A stretch of DNA of 64,000 bases from Piliocolobus tephrosceles (Eukaryota; Chordata; Mammalia; Primates; Cercopithecidae). A program made the position numbers and the translations under genes. Where the stretch lies: assembly GCF_002776525.5 (NCBI RefSeq), contig NC_045436.1, forward strand, positions 50,885,313-50,949,312, written 5' to 3'. The notes beneath the pieces are model-generated. The model did no database searches and was not told the DNA's origin. It saw only the letters and a program-made list of their open reading frames with translations. Below are positions 23,376 through 35,660 of this stretch, one piece after another; the first letter of the stretch is position 1; each line of letters starts with the position of its first letter.

Positions 23376-25095
23376 CTCTATTTTTCCCACTGTTCACAAC
23401 AAAAAATTTGGAGTCATCCTTCACTTCTTTTCTTGTGTGCATATTCCACACGCAGTCTACCAGCAAATCCTGTTGAATTAGTGCCTTGCTTCCTGCTTTA
23501 TAGAGAAAGTAAAATAAGTTAGAAGAAAACTTCTACACATTTCCACCACCACATTAATTCACTACCAGTATCTATGCCACATACTCTGCTGTCCTACCTG
23601 TTACAATAGAATCATAGATAAACAATTTATGTGTCTATCTAAAGTCAATTCCTTCACTTGGGGAATACATTGCATCCCCTCTCAATTACTCAAGGGCATT
23701 GCTCCAGCAATTCTTCCCAATTCCTACATCATCAATTTTTTATTTCCTGATGAATTATTCCACCCAGCACACAAACATGCTGCTGTTTCTACCATTGTAA
23801 ACATTCATTCTCTTGATCTCACTCCCTTACCAGCTTCTACCCCATTTCTTTCCTCCACTTTGGAGAAATAGTTCTTGAAAGAGTTGTCTACATTCACTGT
23901 TCTCAATTCCATTCCTCCCATTATTTTGTGACTCTACTTTCTACTTCGCCACTTGCTGTATCTCAGTCTCCTTTGATGGTTGGTCTTCTTCCCAGTTCTT
24001 TAATGTTAGAGTGCCCCAGGGCTCAGTGCTTGGCCCTTTCTTCTGTGGACACTCAGTCCCTTGATCTTCTCAGTCTCAGCACTTTAAATACCATCTATAT
24101 TCCCATGATTTCATATTTATATTTCCAGCACAGACCTCTACTCTGATCTCTAGATGAAACACTACCCCACATCCTCTTGGATGTCTAATAGACAATTCCC
24201 ATGTCCAAAACTGAACTCTCATCTTCCTCTCTGGACTTACTTATTCATTTTCATCCTTCCAGCTTCTCATCAACTTCATTCTTTCAGTTTCTCAGGCTGA
24301 GACTTTAGAGCCATTCTCAACTCCTCTATGTCACCTCCACATTCAGTCCTGTAGGAAATTCTGTTGGTTCTACCTGCAATATATGTCAAAAGTCTGACCA
24401 CTTTTTACCACCTCTTCTGCTATCAACTTGATCAGAACTACCATCACTTTTCATCTGGATTATTGTATAGTTTTCAAACTGATTGGATCCTTGCCCTCCT
24501 ATAGTTGATTCTCTATACACCCATAATCCTTTTAAACATAATCAGATGGGACTCCTCTGCTCAAATCTCTTCAATAGTTCCTCATTTCATTTAGTAAATG
24601 TCAAAGTGCTTCAACGGCTACAAGACCTTATGGTATCTGCCTATCCTCCTTTGTTCCTCTTCATCTCCTACTTTCCCCCTTGCTTATGCTACTCTTGGAA
24701 CATAGTGAGGATACTCCTACAAAAGAGTCTTTTGTTAGCTGTTCTTAGGGAGTCTCATTTCCCAGGTATTCTCTTCATCAACTCCGTTATCTTAATTAAG
24801 TGTCTTCAGACAACTCACCTTCTCAAGGAGGCCTATCCTGACTACTCCATTTAATCATATAAGTTGAGGTCTACACCTTTCTTCAAGTCTCTACCAGATT
24901 CTACTTTTCTTCATAGCACTAATCACCTTTCAATATACTAATTAATTGGCTTATTATTATGTTTATTGTCCATTATCTGCTTCACAGTGTAAATTCCATG
25001 AGAATATAATTTTTCTGTTTTGTTCCTTGATGGACTGTCAGATCCTATTTCCAGTAGTGAATGACCAGCAAATATTTGCTGCATACAGGACTGCA
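23376..25095 (+). mobile_element. L2/CR1-clade LINE, long fragment with RT relic
   Basis: The order of recognisable L2-type blocks is: 'ttggagtcatccttcac' near 23410, 'ctactcaagggcattgctccagcaattc' near 23690, 'cttgaaagagttgtctac' near 23875, 'gagtgccccagggctcagtgcttgg' near 24010 (the GVPQGSVLG reverse-transcriptase motif) and 'taaataccatctatat' near 24085 (the YADD box region, now degenerate). It continues to the 3' terminus near 25090. Some blocks are out of consensus order, so two overlapping copies may be joined. Frames here are remnants. Confidence 0.7.
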
Positions 25096-25290
25096 TACTG
25101 TGCTACATAATTTGTGGGTCCAGTGCAGAGTGAAAATTCAGGTCTCCTTGTTCAAAACTTTTCAAGAATTTCAAGATGACCACAGCAGAGCATTTATTCA
25201 CACATGGGGCCCCTCTAAGCACAGGGCCCTGGGCTCCTGCATAGGTTGCATGCCCATGAAGCCAGCCCTGGATGGATGGCCAGGTGACTT
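25096..25290. mobile_element. Ancient interspersed repeat, family not named
   Basis: The stretch 'aatttgtgggtccagtgcagagtgaaaat...catgcccatgaagccagccctg' resembles a repeat seen widely in primate DNA that I cannot assign. It separates two L2 fragments. The 100-codon + and 72-codon - frames here are probably shadows of it. Confidence 0.4.
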
Positions 25291-25925
25291 TACTTTCAAA
25301 ACACAAGCAGAATCTGACCACTCTTCATCATGTCTACTACTACAAGTTTGGTACCAGCTGTGATCATTTCTTACCTAGATATTGCAGTAGCTTCCTAACT
25401 GGCCTCTTTGTGTCCATACTTGCTTATACTGGAGGGCTTCTCATTCACATAGACTCTAATACAAACATTTCCCCTAGAGTTGTACAGTGTGGCAGCCCTA
25501 AGACTGGCTTACAGGATCTGACCCTTTTTATGCTTTCAAAGCATATTTCCTACTCCCACCCGCTTCTCCCACTCTGCTTTTAATTACATTTGACCTTAGT
25601 TTCCCTTACCTAGAGCACTCATCTCCCAAGACTTTCACCTTCAACAAGTCTTTGCTCTACTTTACTTTCTTAGTGAAGGCTTCCTTGACTATGTATACAA
25701 AATAGCAACCTATCCTACCCTTAATCATTTATTCTACTTCCTTGCTTTATTTCCTCTGTGTCATTTATCACTCTGATACATGATGTATTTTATTTATCAA
25801 TTTCATTTCTCCATCAGGGAAGAGCCCTTTTTCTGTCTTTTCTACTGCTCTATCCTGAGCATCCATAAAAGTGTCTAACACATAGTGGGCACACAACACA
25901 TGCTAGTTGAAAAGGTGAATAAATT
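25291..25925 (+). mobile_element. L2 LINE 3' region
   Basis: Contains 'gatattgcagtagcttcctaactggcctc', 'aagtctttgctctac...tagtgaaggcttccttgac', and the 3' terminus 'gtgtctaacacatagtgggcacacaacac', all in L2 sense order. Confidence 0.75.
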
Positions 25926-26335
25926 AAAAAATGAACACACAGAACAGAAATCTCCTAATGGAGCACAATTGCTGAAGGAGACAGATGATGGCATGAACTA
26001 AAAATTATTAGAGCATGAGGAAAATTTAGTTACTGAGTAAAGAGAGGCATTTGATCAAAGGAAAACAAACCAACCGTGATTTCTCAGTCTAAAATTTGGT
26101 AGATAATTTGAAAGGGAAATTGGTGAGGGCAGAATTTGTGGCCTGCAAGAACTAATCTTAACAGCAGAGTAAAACCAAAAGGAATTGGGAATCATGAGGG
26201 AAAATATAATGGATTTGGTTGTCACATTTGTGTTTTCCAACAAGCAATTTATAGGGCCCCGGAAGGAGGAAAACCCAAAAAACAACAGATAGAAGAGAGA
26301 CAAATAATAGATTAACATGTCTCTCGTCTGAAAAA
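25926..26335. other. Unassigned sequence
   Basis: AT-rich transition between L2 and an old L1. No clear family assignment. Confidence 0.35.
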
Positions 26336-27786
26336 AGATGGAATCTACAGATTAAAGGAGCTCACAAAGTTAAATGTGAAACTGATACTCCATATCCTGG
26401 CAACATTCCTGAACTCCAAGAATAAATATAATATTTTATAATCTTACAGGCTAAAAGAACAGGTTACCTCTAAGATAAGAAAGAATCACACTGTCATCAG
26501 ACTTCTCATCTACAAACTAGAAGTGAAAAAATATGAGACTCCTGAGGAAAGGGCTGGAATTCATCTTCCAGGCTGAAAGAAATCTATTTATATATGTGGA
26601 AGGATTTAAAAAACGTGTTATTCACTTGTCCTGCCTGACAAAAGGACTAGAGGAAGAACACTATCCAGACAACAAATAAATGAGAAAAAAACTTTAATAT
26701 AGGGGAAAATGAAGAGGCAGATGAAGAGGTAGACAATGAAATTTGCTGCATATATAGTTAAATTTAATATGATAGAATACTTGAAAATGTGATAGAAATA
26801 CAAACCAAAATTATTGAAATGGAAAAGTCATGTTGCAATGGAAACAGTGGTAGTCTAGAATTACACTACTAAATTGTCTAAGCAAAGCCTAGAAATTTGT
26901 AGGGTATGGTGAGAGGTGTGAAATAATCATTCTAAAGATTTCATCTGGTTGGAGGAGCACAGAAATCAAAGTATTTGAAAGGAATAATCTAATTGGGTTA
27001 GGGTGGCAAGCAATTGGGATATAGGATGCCTCATTGGTGAAGATAATTGGCATATTATGAATTTCAGGAAGGAAAGTTTCCATTGGCAGAAGTGAAGAGC
27101 ACAGTAGAACATCCAAATAAAAAGAAAAAAATAAATAAATGCCAACCTCTTAAATCAACCTAAAATCAGAGAAAGAAGAAAGGAAACAATAAAATTGATA
27201 ATTATCAAACATGGAAAATATAAAACCTAGTAAATTAAATGTGAAAAGGCTGAATTCTTTCAAAACACAAAGATAGTTGTATTAGGTTAAAAAACAAAAT
27301 TCAGCAATATATTGGTTACAAGAAACACTTAAAGCAGAGTAATAGAAAAAATGTGTAAAAATATGTTAGATACAAGGAAATACAAACATAATGCAATAGC
27401 GGCAATATTAATATAAGGCCATAATTAATCCAATTAAAGTTAAAAACACTAAACAAGATAAAAATATTAGCAGGATAAATAACGATATGATGCAATTATG
27501 GGAGGCAAAATTTATGAATACATTAAAAACCTGTATGCATTAAACATCAGGACATTTAAATAAATAAAGCAAAAGCTTTCAGAAATACAAGGAAGACCTG
27601 ATAAATGTGCAATTATAATAGGACATTTCCATATACATTATCTAAATGTACCCATTTAGATAATGGGTACATTCATGACAAAATCTGCAGTTAAAGCTAT
27701 AGTCAGAGGAAAACATATAACACTGAATACTATCATTATTAAAAACATAAAAGAACTCGATAGACAAATTTAGAAATTAGAAAAAA

Positions 27787-27896
27787 GGTAAATAAAATTA
27801 GTCAGAAGATGTTGAGAAGAAACATAAAGGTAGAAACTGAAGGTAAATAAAATTAGTCAGAAGATGTTGAGAAGAAACATAAAGGTAGAAACTGAA
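27787..27896. repeat. Perfect 55-bp tandem duplication
   Basis: Two adjacent identical 55-base units (27787-27841 and 27842-27896) begin 'ggtaaataaaattagtcag' and end 'aaggtagaaactgaa'. The surrounding old L1 is highly diverged, so the duplication is much younger than its host. Confidence 0.97.
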
Positions 27897-28017
27897 ATTA
27901 ATGAAGGAGAAACAACAACAAACAAAATGAGAAACAATAGATCCAAGTGCTCATCCTCCGGAAAGACTAATAAAATAGACAGAATTCTCCATGAGCCTGA
28001 TGAAGAGTAAAAGAAAA

Positions 28018-28232
28018 AATCCATCCTGGCTAACAGGGTGAAACCCCGTCTCTACTAAAAAATGCAAAAAATTAGCCGGGTGTGGCGACGGGCGTCTGTA
28101 GTCCCAGCTACTTGGGAGGCTGAGGCAGGAGAATGGCGTGAACCCGGGAGGCGGAGCTTGCAGTGAGCCAAGAGAGCACCACTGCACTCCAGCCTGGGCA
28201 ACTGAGCGAGACTCTGTCTCAAAAAAAAGCAA
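28018..28232 (+). mobile_element. 5'-truncated AluY
   Basis: Begins inside the left monomer at 'atcctggctaacagggtgaaac' and runs to 'gcgagactctgtctc' plus an A-rich tail. 'gaatggcgtgaacccgggaggcggagcttgcag' is diagnostic of AluY. About 80 bases of the 5' end are missing. The flanks are A-rich, so a target-site duplication is ambiguous. The minus frames 27951-28247 and 28055-28300 are shadows. Confidence 0.92.
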
Positions 28233-28837
28233 CAAAAAACAAAACATAAAATGGATATAACACAGATGCGAAAGGGCCTTAAAATTATAAAATAATACAT
28301 AGTGATGCTTTTTGATAATAAATTTGAAAATCTAGACAGGACGCATGATTTTGATCAAAGGTATGCTATGCCAATGAATAGCAACTTTGAATAAATGTAT
28401 TACCATAGAAGGGATTGGAAGGGCAATTAAAGATCTGCCATTAAAATAGGTACCCAAGTCCAGATGGTTTCACAGCTGAGTTTTATCCAAACTTTAAAGA
28501 TGATTCCAATGTTCTTTAAACTATTGTAGACCTCAGAAATAGACGGAAAGTTCTCCAATTAATTTTATGTAAACAACTTCACCTTAATAGCAAAACTTGA
28601 TCAACATAATACAAAAATACAACCCCCAAAGTGATAAATAACACTTACGAATATGGATGCTAAAATTCTAGATTAAATAGGCAAACTCAGTTTAGCAGTA
28701 TATCAAAGTAATATACCTTCTTACTAATTATGCTGTATGCCATAATAAAAATACAGTTGAATATCAGGAAATCTACTAACACAATCACACTGTAGACTAC
28801 AGACTCTACTAGATGTTTAGTTACATGAAAGTAAGAA

Positions 28838-28926
28838 TTTTGCATGCCTTTTTCTTCACTGTTGTATCCCCAGTGCACAGCACTTGTCATGATAGTGTCT
28901 GCTCAGTAGGTACTTTTTGGATGAAT
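28838..28926 (+). mobile_element. L2 LINE 3'-end scrap
   Basis: The pattern 'cactgttgtatccccagtgcacagcac...cagtaggtactttttggatgaatg' matches the sense L2 3' terminus. Confidence 0.6.
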
Positions 28927-29209
28927 GGGTCATGTTAATTAAATCAGTGAGAAAAACTATATGATTATATCCAGTGGCTGTTGTAAATGGCTATAAATAT
29001 TTAAGACCAGCCCTCAAAAAAATAAAATCCCTGATTTATTGCATTTGCTGATATTCATGGTGTAAATATTTCCACCATGACCATTTAAAAACAGTGCAAC
29101 CATTTGGCCAATGTAATGACTCTGAATGGGTTGGGAACAGGGTGAGCTGGCTCCAGCACACCACTGACATACAGACAGATGCTGAAATGGCATTTGATGA
29201 ATTAGCAAC

Positions 29210-29657
29210 TGTATTAATTAAGGTTCTCTAGAGGGACAGAACTAATAGAATAGATATCTATATAAAGGGGAGTTTATTAAGTATTAACTCACACAATCAC
29301 AAGGTCCCACAATAGACCACCTGCAAGCTGAGGAGCAAGGAGAGCCAGTCTACGCCCCAAAACTGAAGAACTTGGAGTCCAATGTTTGAGGGCAAGAAGT
29401 ATCCAGCACGAGAGAAAGATGTAGGCTGGGAGGCTAGGCCAGTCTAGTAGCCTTTTCATGTTTTCCTGCCTGCTTTTACATCCTGGCCACACTGGCAACT
29501 GATTAGATGGTGCCCACCCAGATTAAGGGTGGGTCTGCCTTTTCAAGCCCACTGACTCAAATGTTAATCTCCTTTTCCAATACCCTCACAGACACACCCA
29601 GGATCAATACTTGCATCCTTCAATCCAATCAAGTTGACACTCAGTATTAACCATCCA
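29210..29657 (+). mobile_element. MLT2A-type solo LTR (ERV-L)
   Basis: Starts 'tgtattaattaaggttctc', includes 'gcaagctgaggagcaagga', 'gattagatggtgcccaccc' and ends '...cactcagtattaaccatcca'. This is the HERV-L LTR pattern I know as MLT2A. It interrupts old L1 sequence, which reads 'aattagcaac' before and 'gcacccattcc' after. The 5-bp duplication is gcaac/gcacc with one difference. No internal retroviral sequence is present, so it is a solo LTR from LTR-LTR recombination. Confidence 0.82.
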
Positions 29658-30815
29658 AGCACCCATTCCTAAATAACTAATGGAGGGTTATTACTTAAAT
29701 ATGATAAATTATATTTGCTAAAACCCAGTTAAATAAACACAACTTTAAATATGGACCCACTGAAACCATTTCAGTTAAAATCAAGAACTAAATAGGGGTT
29801 GTTGCTATCAGCAATATTCAACAGTGTTTTATAGAGGTACAAAACAACTAGAGATTAAAATGGCAAAAGTAGTCCATGTTTTACTGGAAACCCTAGCCAG
29901 AGCAATTGGACAAGGGAAAGAAATAAAGGCATCCCAATTGAAAAAAATCAATCAATCAAATTATTATTGTTCACAGAAGATATAATATCATATTTGGAAA
30001 AATCTGGAAGACCCTACTACTGAGAAGCTGTTACAATTGATAAACCAATTCAGTAAAGTTTTAGGATACAAAATCAATATACAGTAGCAATTATATATGC
30101 CAACAGCAAACAATCCTTAAAAAAAAAAATAAGGCAATCCCATTTACAATAGTTACAAAAAATCTAAGATACCTAAGAAAAAATTTAACCTAGGAGGTAA
30201 AAGACCTCTACAAGGAAAGCTAAAACAGTCTGATAAAAGAAATTGAAAGGATGCACACCAAAAAATGGAAAGATATCCCAAACTTCTGGATTGGAAAAAT
30301 TAATATTGTTAAAATGTTAAAACCATTCAAAGCAATCTTTATAGTCAATGCAATTCCTATCAAAATATAAATGACATTCCTCACATAACTAAAAAAAAAA
30401 AATTCTAAAATTTGTATGGAGCACAAAAGAACCCAAATAGCCAAAGCAACTCTGAACAAAATGAGCAAAGCTAAAGGCATCATACTACCCAACTTCAAAA
30501 TATACTACAAAGCCATAGTAACCAAAACAGCATGGTACTGGCATAAAAACAGACATATAGACTAATAGAACAGAATAGTGATCCCAAAAATAAATTCATG
30601 TATTTACAGGCAACGATTTTTGACAACTATGTCAAGAACATACATCAGGGAAAGGACAGTCTCTTCAATAAATGGTGCTGGGAAAACTAGATAACCATAT
30701 GCGAAAGAATGAAGCCAGGTCCTTATCTCTCACCATATACAAAAATAAAATCAAAATGGATTAAAGACTTAAACCTTAGACATGAAACTAGGCAACTACT
30801 GGAATAAAACATTGG

Positions 30816-31132
30816 TGGATGGACACAGTGGCTCATGCCTGTAATCCCAACACTTAGGGAGGCTGAGGTGGCCAGATCACTTAAGGCTGGTTTAAGACCA
30901 GCCTGGCCAACATGGTGAAACCCCGTCTCTACAAAAAATACAAAAATTAGCTGGGCGTGGTGGTGCACGCCTGTAATCCCAGCTACTTGGAAGGCTGAGG
31001 CATGAGAATCGCTTGAACCTGGGACGTGGAGGTTGCAGTGAGCTGTGATTTCACCACTGCACTCCAGCCTGGGTGACAGAATGAGACCTTGTCTCAAAAA
31101 AACAAAAACCAAAAAGAAAAGAAAAGAAAAGG
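30816..31132 (+). mobile_element. AluS-like nested in L1
   Basis: A complete plus-strand Alu with an A-rich tail. A perfect target-site duplication 'ataaaacattgg' lies at 30804-30815 and 31133-31144. The 129-codon minus frame at 30723-31112 is the common antisense-Alu frame, not a gene. Confidence 0.96.
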
Positions 31133-31476
31133 ATAAAACATTGGGGAGGTGCTTCAGAACTTAGTCTGGGGTAAGACATTTTGGGTAAGACCTCAAGAAC
31201 ACAAGCAACAACAACAAAAAAATAAACAAATGCGATCACAACAAGCTAAAATCCTTCTGCCCTGCAAAGAAAATAATCAACAAAGTGAAAAGACAACATG
31301 CAGAATGGAAGAAATTATTTGCAAACTACCCATTTGATAAGAGATTAATAACCAGAATACATAAGGAACTCAACTCAGCAAATAATTGAAAATAATTCAA
31401 TTTAAAAATAGATAAAAGACCTGAATAGACATCATGCAAAAGAAGAAATACAAATGACCAACAGGTATAATAGATG

Positions 31477-31523
<47 letters not shown>
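31477..31523 (+). repeat. Homopolymer run of 47 A inside L1 ORF2 relic
   Basis: Adjacent L1 consensus has a short A-run ('gaaaaaatgctcaacatcac') at this point. Here it has grown to 47 A. It is not at an element end, so it is not a poly(A) tail. Confidence 0.9.
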
Positions 31524-31526
<3 letters not shown>

Positions 31527-31790
31527 CAGCATCACTAATTAACAGGGAAATGTAAATCAAAACCACAATGAGATATTATCTCACCCCAGTTAGAATGGCT
31601 TTCATAAAAAAGAGAAAATAACATGCTGATGAAGATACAGAGAAACGGGGATCCTCATACACTGTTAGTGGCAATGTAAAGTAATATAGCCACTAAAGAA
31701 AATAGTATGACATTCCTCAAAAAACTAAAAATAGAACTACCACATGATTCAGCAATCCTACTACTTGGTATATATCTGAAAGGAAATTAG

Positions 31791-31827
31791 AATCGCCTCT
31801 CAGCCTTTTGGCTAGGATCTAGTGTAA
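31791..31827 (+). pseudogene. RNU2 (pseudogene fragment): U2 snRNA 5'-fragment retropseudogene
   Basis: The block 'atcgcctctcagcc' plus 'ttttggctaggatctagtgta' matches the first 35 or so bases of U2 snRNA with about four substitutions. U2 is the spliceosomal RNA that pairs with the intron branch site. The fragment interrupts L1 sequence and is flanked by a 13-bp duplication gaaaggaaat(t/g)ag at 31778-31790 and 31828-31840. No poly(A) tail, Sm site or promoter is present, so it is a non-functional retro-inserted fragment. Confidence 0.85.
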
Positions 31828-33084
31828 GAAAGGAAATGAGCATATCAAAGAATTATCTGCACTCCCATTTTTATTGCAGCACTATTCACAGTAACTAATA
31901 TATGGAATCAACCTAAGTATTCACCAACAGATGAATGGATAAAGAAAATATGGTACATATACACAAGAGAATATTATCCCACCATAAAAAAGAGTAAAAT
32001 CCTGTCATTTTCAGCAGCGTGGATGGAACTGGAGGTAATTTTGTTAAGTTAAACAAACCAGGCACAGAAAGACAAATGTTGCAGATTCTCACTCATGCAT
32101 GGTACATAAAAATGTGGATCTTATGAAGGTAGAGAGTTGATTGACATACCAGAGGGAAGAGTAGAAGGAAGAGAGGAAAGAAGAGAGGCTGGTTAATGGG
32201 TACAAAAATATTTAGATAGAATGATAATGTCTAGTATCTGACAGCACAGTAGGGTGACTATAGTTAACAATATTTGTTATATAGTTCAAAGCTGCTGAAG
32301 AAGAAAAATTTGTTCCCAACACAAAGAGTGAATGTTTGGGGTGATGGATGTCCCACTTGCCCTGGTTTGATCATTACACATCGTGTGCGTGTGTAAAAAT
32401 ACCATGTATACCCCCAAATATGTACAACCGTTATGTATCAATTTTTGAGAATAAGAATATGTCTTTGTGAATGTAAATATGATATTACATCATCTGTGAA
32501 CAGTAATAATTTGATTTTTTTTTCATTTGCCATGCCTTTATTTCTTTCTCTTGCGCAATTGCTCTGGCTAGGGCTTCCGGTAAAATACTGAATAAAAATG
32601 GTAAAAGTGAGCATTCTTGTGTTGTTTCAGATCCCAGAGGAAAGGTTTTTAATTTTTCCCTATTCAGTATGTTAGCTGTGAATTTTTAAACCTATGTCCT
32701 TTATTGTTTTGAGGGATGTTCCTTTTATACCCAGTTTATTAAGAGTTTTTTTTTTTCATAAACAGGAGTTTAATTTTGTTGACTGCTTTTTCACCATCTA
32801 TTGAAACAATTATATGGTTTTTGTCTTTGATTCTGTTAGTGTGATATATCATTTTTATTGATTGAGTAAGCATCCTTGCATGGCTGGAATTAATCTCACT
32901 TGATCATGATTACTGCTTTTTAAAATGTATTGCTGTATTCCATTTGCTGATATTTTGTTGAAGATTTTTAAATCTATGTTCATAATGGATATTGGCCTGT
33001 AGCTTTTCTTGCATGTGTATTCTTGTCTGGTTTTGGTGTCAGGGTAATGCTGCCCTCATAGAATGAGTTTGGAAGTATTCCTTC

Positions 33085-33487
33085 CATATTAGTCTGTTCT
33101 CATGCTGCTGATAGAGACATACTGGAGGCTGGGGTAATTTAAAAAGGAAAGAGGTATAATCGACTCACAGTTCTGTATGGTTGGGGAGGCCTCAGGAAAC
33201 TTATAATCACAGCAGAAGGGGAAGCAAACACAGCAGAAGGGGAAGATAGCGCTTCCTGCTCTCTTCACATGAAAGCAGGAAGGAGAAGTGCTGAGCAAAA
33301 GGGGGAAAAACCCTTATGAAATAATCAGATCTTGTGAGAACTTATTCACTATCACAAGAACAGCAGCATGGGATAACTTCTCGCATGATTCAATTATTTC
33401 CCACTGGGTGCCCCCTAAGACATGTGTGGATTATGGGAACTACAATTCAAGATGAAATTTGGGTGGGGACACAGCCAAACCATATCA
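33085..33487 (-). mobile_element. MST-type LTR (ERVL-MaLR), solo, in L1
   Basis: The reverse complement of the MST/THE1 LTR: 'attagtctgttctcatgctgctg' at the left and '...ggtggggacacagccaaaccatatca' at the right end. A perfect 5-bp duplication ccttc lies at 33080-33084 and 33488-33492. The 403-bp length fits MSTA/MSTB better than THE1. The 69-codon minus frame here is incidental. Confidence 0.9.
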
Positions 33488-35660
33488 CCTTCCTCTTCAA
33501 ATTTTTGGGGTAGTTTGAGTAGAATTGGTATTAGTTCTTTAGATGTTTAGTAAAATTCAGCAATGAAGTTCTTGGGTCCTAAGCTTTTCTTAGATGGGAC
33601 GCTTTTTTTTTAAATTATTGCCTACATCTTGTTATTTCTTATTGGTCTGTTCAGATTTTCTATTTCTTCATGATTCAATCTTGGTAGCTTGTATGTGTCC
33701 AGAAATTTATCCATTTCTTCTAGGTTTTCCAATTTTTTTGACATATTTTTTTTTTTATAATAGTCTCTAATGATCTTTTGTATTTCTTTGGTATCAGCTG
33801 TTATGTCTTTTTCATTTCTGATTTTATTTGGTTTTCTCTTGTTTTCTTAGTTTAGTTAAAGGGTTGTCAATTTTGTTTATCTTTTCAAAAATTCAAGTGT
33901 GTGTTTCATTGATTTTTTATATTGTTTTGTTTTAGTCCCAATTTCAATTATTTCTGCTCTGATCTTTATTATTTTTTTCTTCTACTAATTTTTGTTTTAT
34001 TTTTGTTTTTCTAGTTTCTTGAGGTACATCATTAGGTTGTTTAACTGAAATCTTTCTACTTTTTGATGTAGGCATTTATTGCCATAAACTTTCCCCTAGA
34101 GTATTGGTTTTGTTGTACCCATATATTTTGGGATGTTGTGTTTTAATTTTCATTTATTTCAAAGAATTTTAAAAATTTATTTTTTAAATTTCTTTATTGA
34201 ACCACTAATTGTTCAGAAACATATTGCTTAATTTCTGTGTATTTGTATAGTTTCAAATATTCCTGTTGTTATAGATTTCTAGTTTTATCATTTTATGATC
34301 AGAAAGATACTTGATATGAGCTGAGGTTTTGACTTTGTGGAGAATTGTTTAGTGGCTTAACATATGGGCTATCCTAGAGAATGTTCCATGTACTGATGAG
34401 AAGAATGTGTTTTCAGCAGTTTGATTAAATGTCCTATAACTTGATGTTTTTTTGTTGATTTTCTGGCTGAATGATCTGTCCATTATGAAGAGTGAGTATT
34501 GAAGTCCCCTACTATTATTGTATTGCAGTCTATCTCACCCTTAGATCTATGAATGTTTGCTTTATATATTTGGGTACTCTGGTGTTGAGTGCATACATGT
34601 TAACAATTGTTATATCTTTTGGTGAATTTACCTCTTTATTATTATATAGTATTGCATTTGCTAATGCTCATGGTGTAAACATTTCTATTATATAGTAATC
34701 TTTGTCTCTTTTTACAGCCTTTGAGTTGAAGTTCATTTTATTTTATGTAATACAGCTACCCTTGCTCTTCTTTGGTTTTAATTTCATGGAATATCTTTTT
34801 CCATCCCTCACTTTCAGTCTCTGTGTATCTTTTTAGGTGAAGTGAGTTTCTTGTAGGCAGCATATTATTGGGTCTTATTATTATTATTTTAATTCATTCA
34901 GTCACTCTATGTCTTTTAATTGGAAAATTTAGTCTATTTATATTCAATGTTATTATTCATACATTAGGACTTATTACTACCATTTTGTTACTTGTTTTTT
35001 GATTGATTTGTAACTCTTCTCTTCCTTCCTTTGTTATTATCTTTCTTTGTGGTTAAGTGATTTTCTCTGGGAGTATGTTTTAATTCATCATCTTTTACTT
35101 TTAGTTTATTTATTATAGATTTTTGCTTTGTGGTTAAAAGGCTTAAAAAACATTCTATAGATACAACAAGTTATTTTAAACAGATGATAACTTTGACCAC
35201 ACACACACACACAAATAAGACCAACAAACGAAGGAAAAACTAAAAAAAACTCTACAATTTAATTCCTTTCTCTCCACATTTTGACTTTCTATTGTCTTAA
35301 TTATCTGTTTATGTTGTCTATCTCTTAACAAGTTGCCGTGTTATTATTACTTTTGGTAGATTTCTCTTTTAGTTTTCATACTAGAGATATGAGTGGATTA
35401 CACCCAACAATTACTGCATTAGATTATTCTAAATTTGACTGTAGACTGACTTTTACTAGTGAACTCTACATTTTCAAATGTTTTCTTTTTGCACACTATC
35501 ATTCTCTTTTTTTCAGGTTGAAGAATTCTCTTTAGCATTTCTTGTAAGATGAATCTACTGGTGAGGAATTCTCTCAAAAATAATTTGGGAAAGAGTTTAT
35601 CTCATCTTCATTTTGAAGAAAAGCTTTTTCTCTGGGTACAGTCTTTTCTGTTGGCAGTAT

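Larger units (their letters stand above)
26336..29868 (+). mobile_element. Old L1 (L1M/HAL1-like) body, interrupted
   Basis: Sense-strand L1 blocks are recognisable but strongly eroded: 'catcagacttctcatctac' near 26500, 'caatatattggttacaagaaac' near 27305 (ORF2 endonuclease region), 'caagtccagatggtttcacagctgag' near 28455 and 'gaatatggatgctaaaattc' near 28650 (ORF2 RT region), and 'gctgaaatggcatttgatgaattagc' near 29185. It is interrupted by a 55-bp tandem duplication, an Alu fragment, an L2-like scrap and an ERV-L LTR. No coding capacity remains. Confidence 0.65.
29868..32452 (+). mobile_element. L1 (L1PB/L1MA-like) 3' half, interrupted
   Basis: Sense L1 from mid ORF2 ('gaaaccctagccagagcaattgg') through 'caaagccatagtaaccaaaacagcatggtactgg' near 30510 and 'aaatggtgctgggaaaactag' near 30670 to a 3' UTR ending near 32450 ('gggtgactatagttaacaatat'). 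The 3' UTR type suggests L1PB-L1MA age. It is interrupted by an Alu (30816-31132), a 47-bp A-run and a U2 snRNA fragment. Open frames are short remnants. Confidence 0.85.

Noticed and set aside
30723..31112. 129-codon minus frame
   Set aside because: Antisense reading of an Alu (30816-31132) with a short flanking extension.
31791..31827. A functional U2 snRNA gene
   Set aside because: Only the first 35 or so bases are present; there is no Sm site, downstream stem-loops or upstream snRNA promoter elements, and it sits inside an L1.
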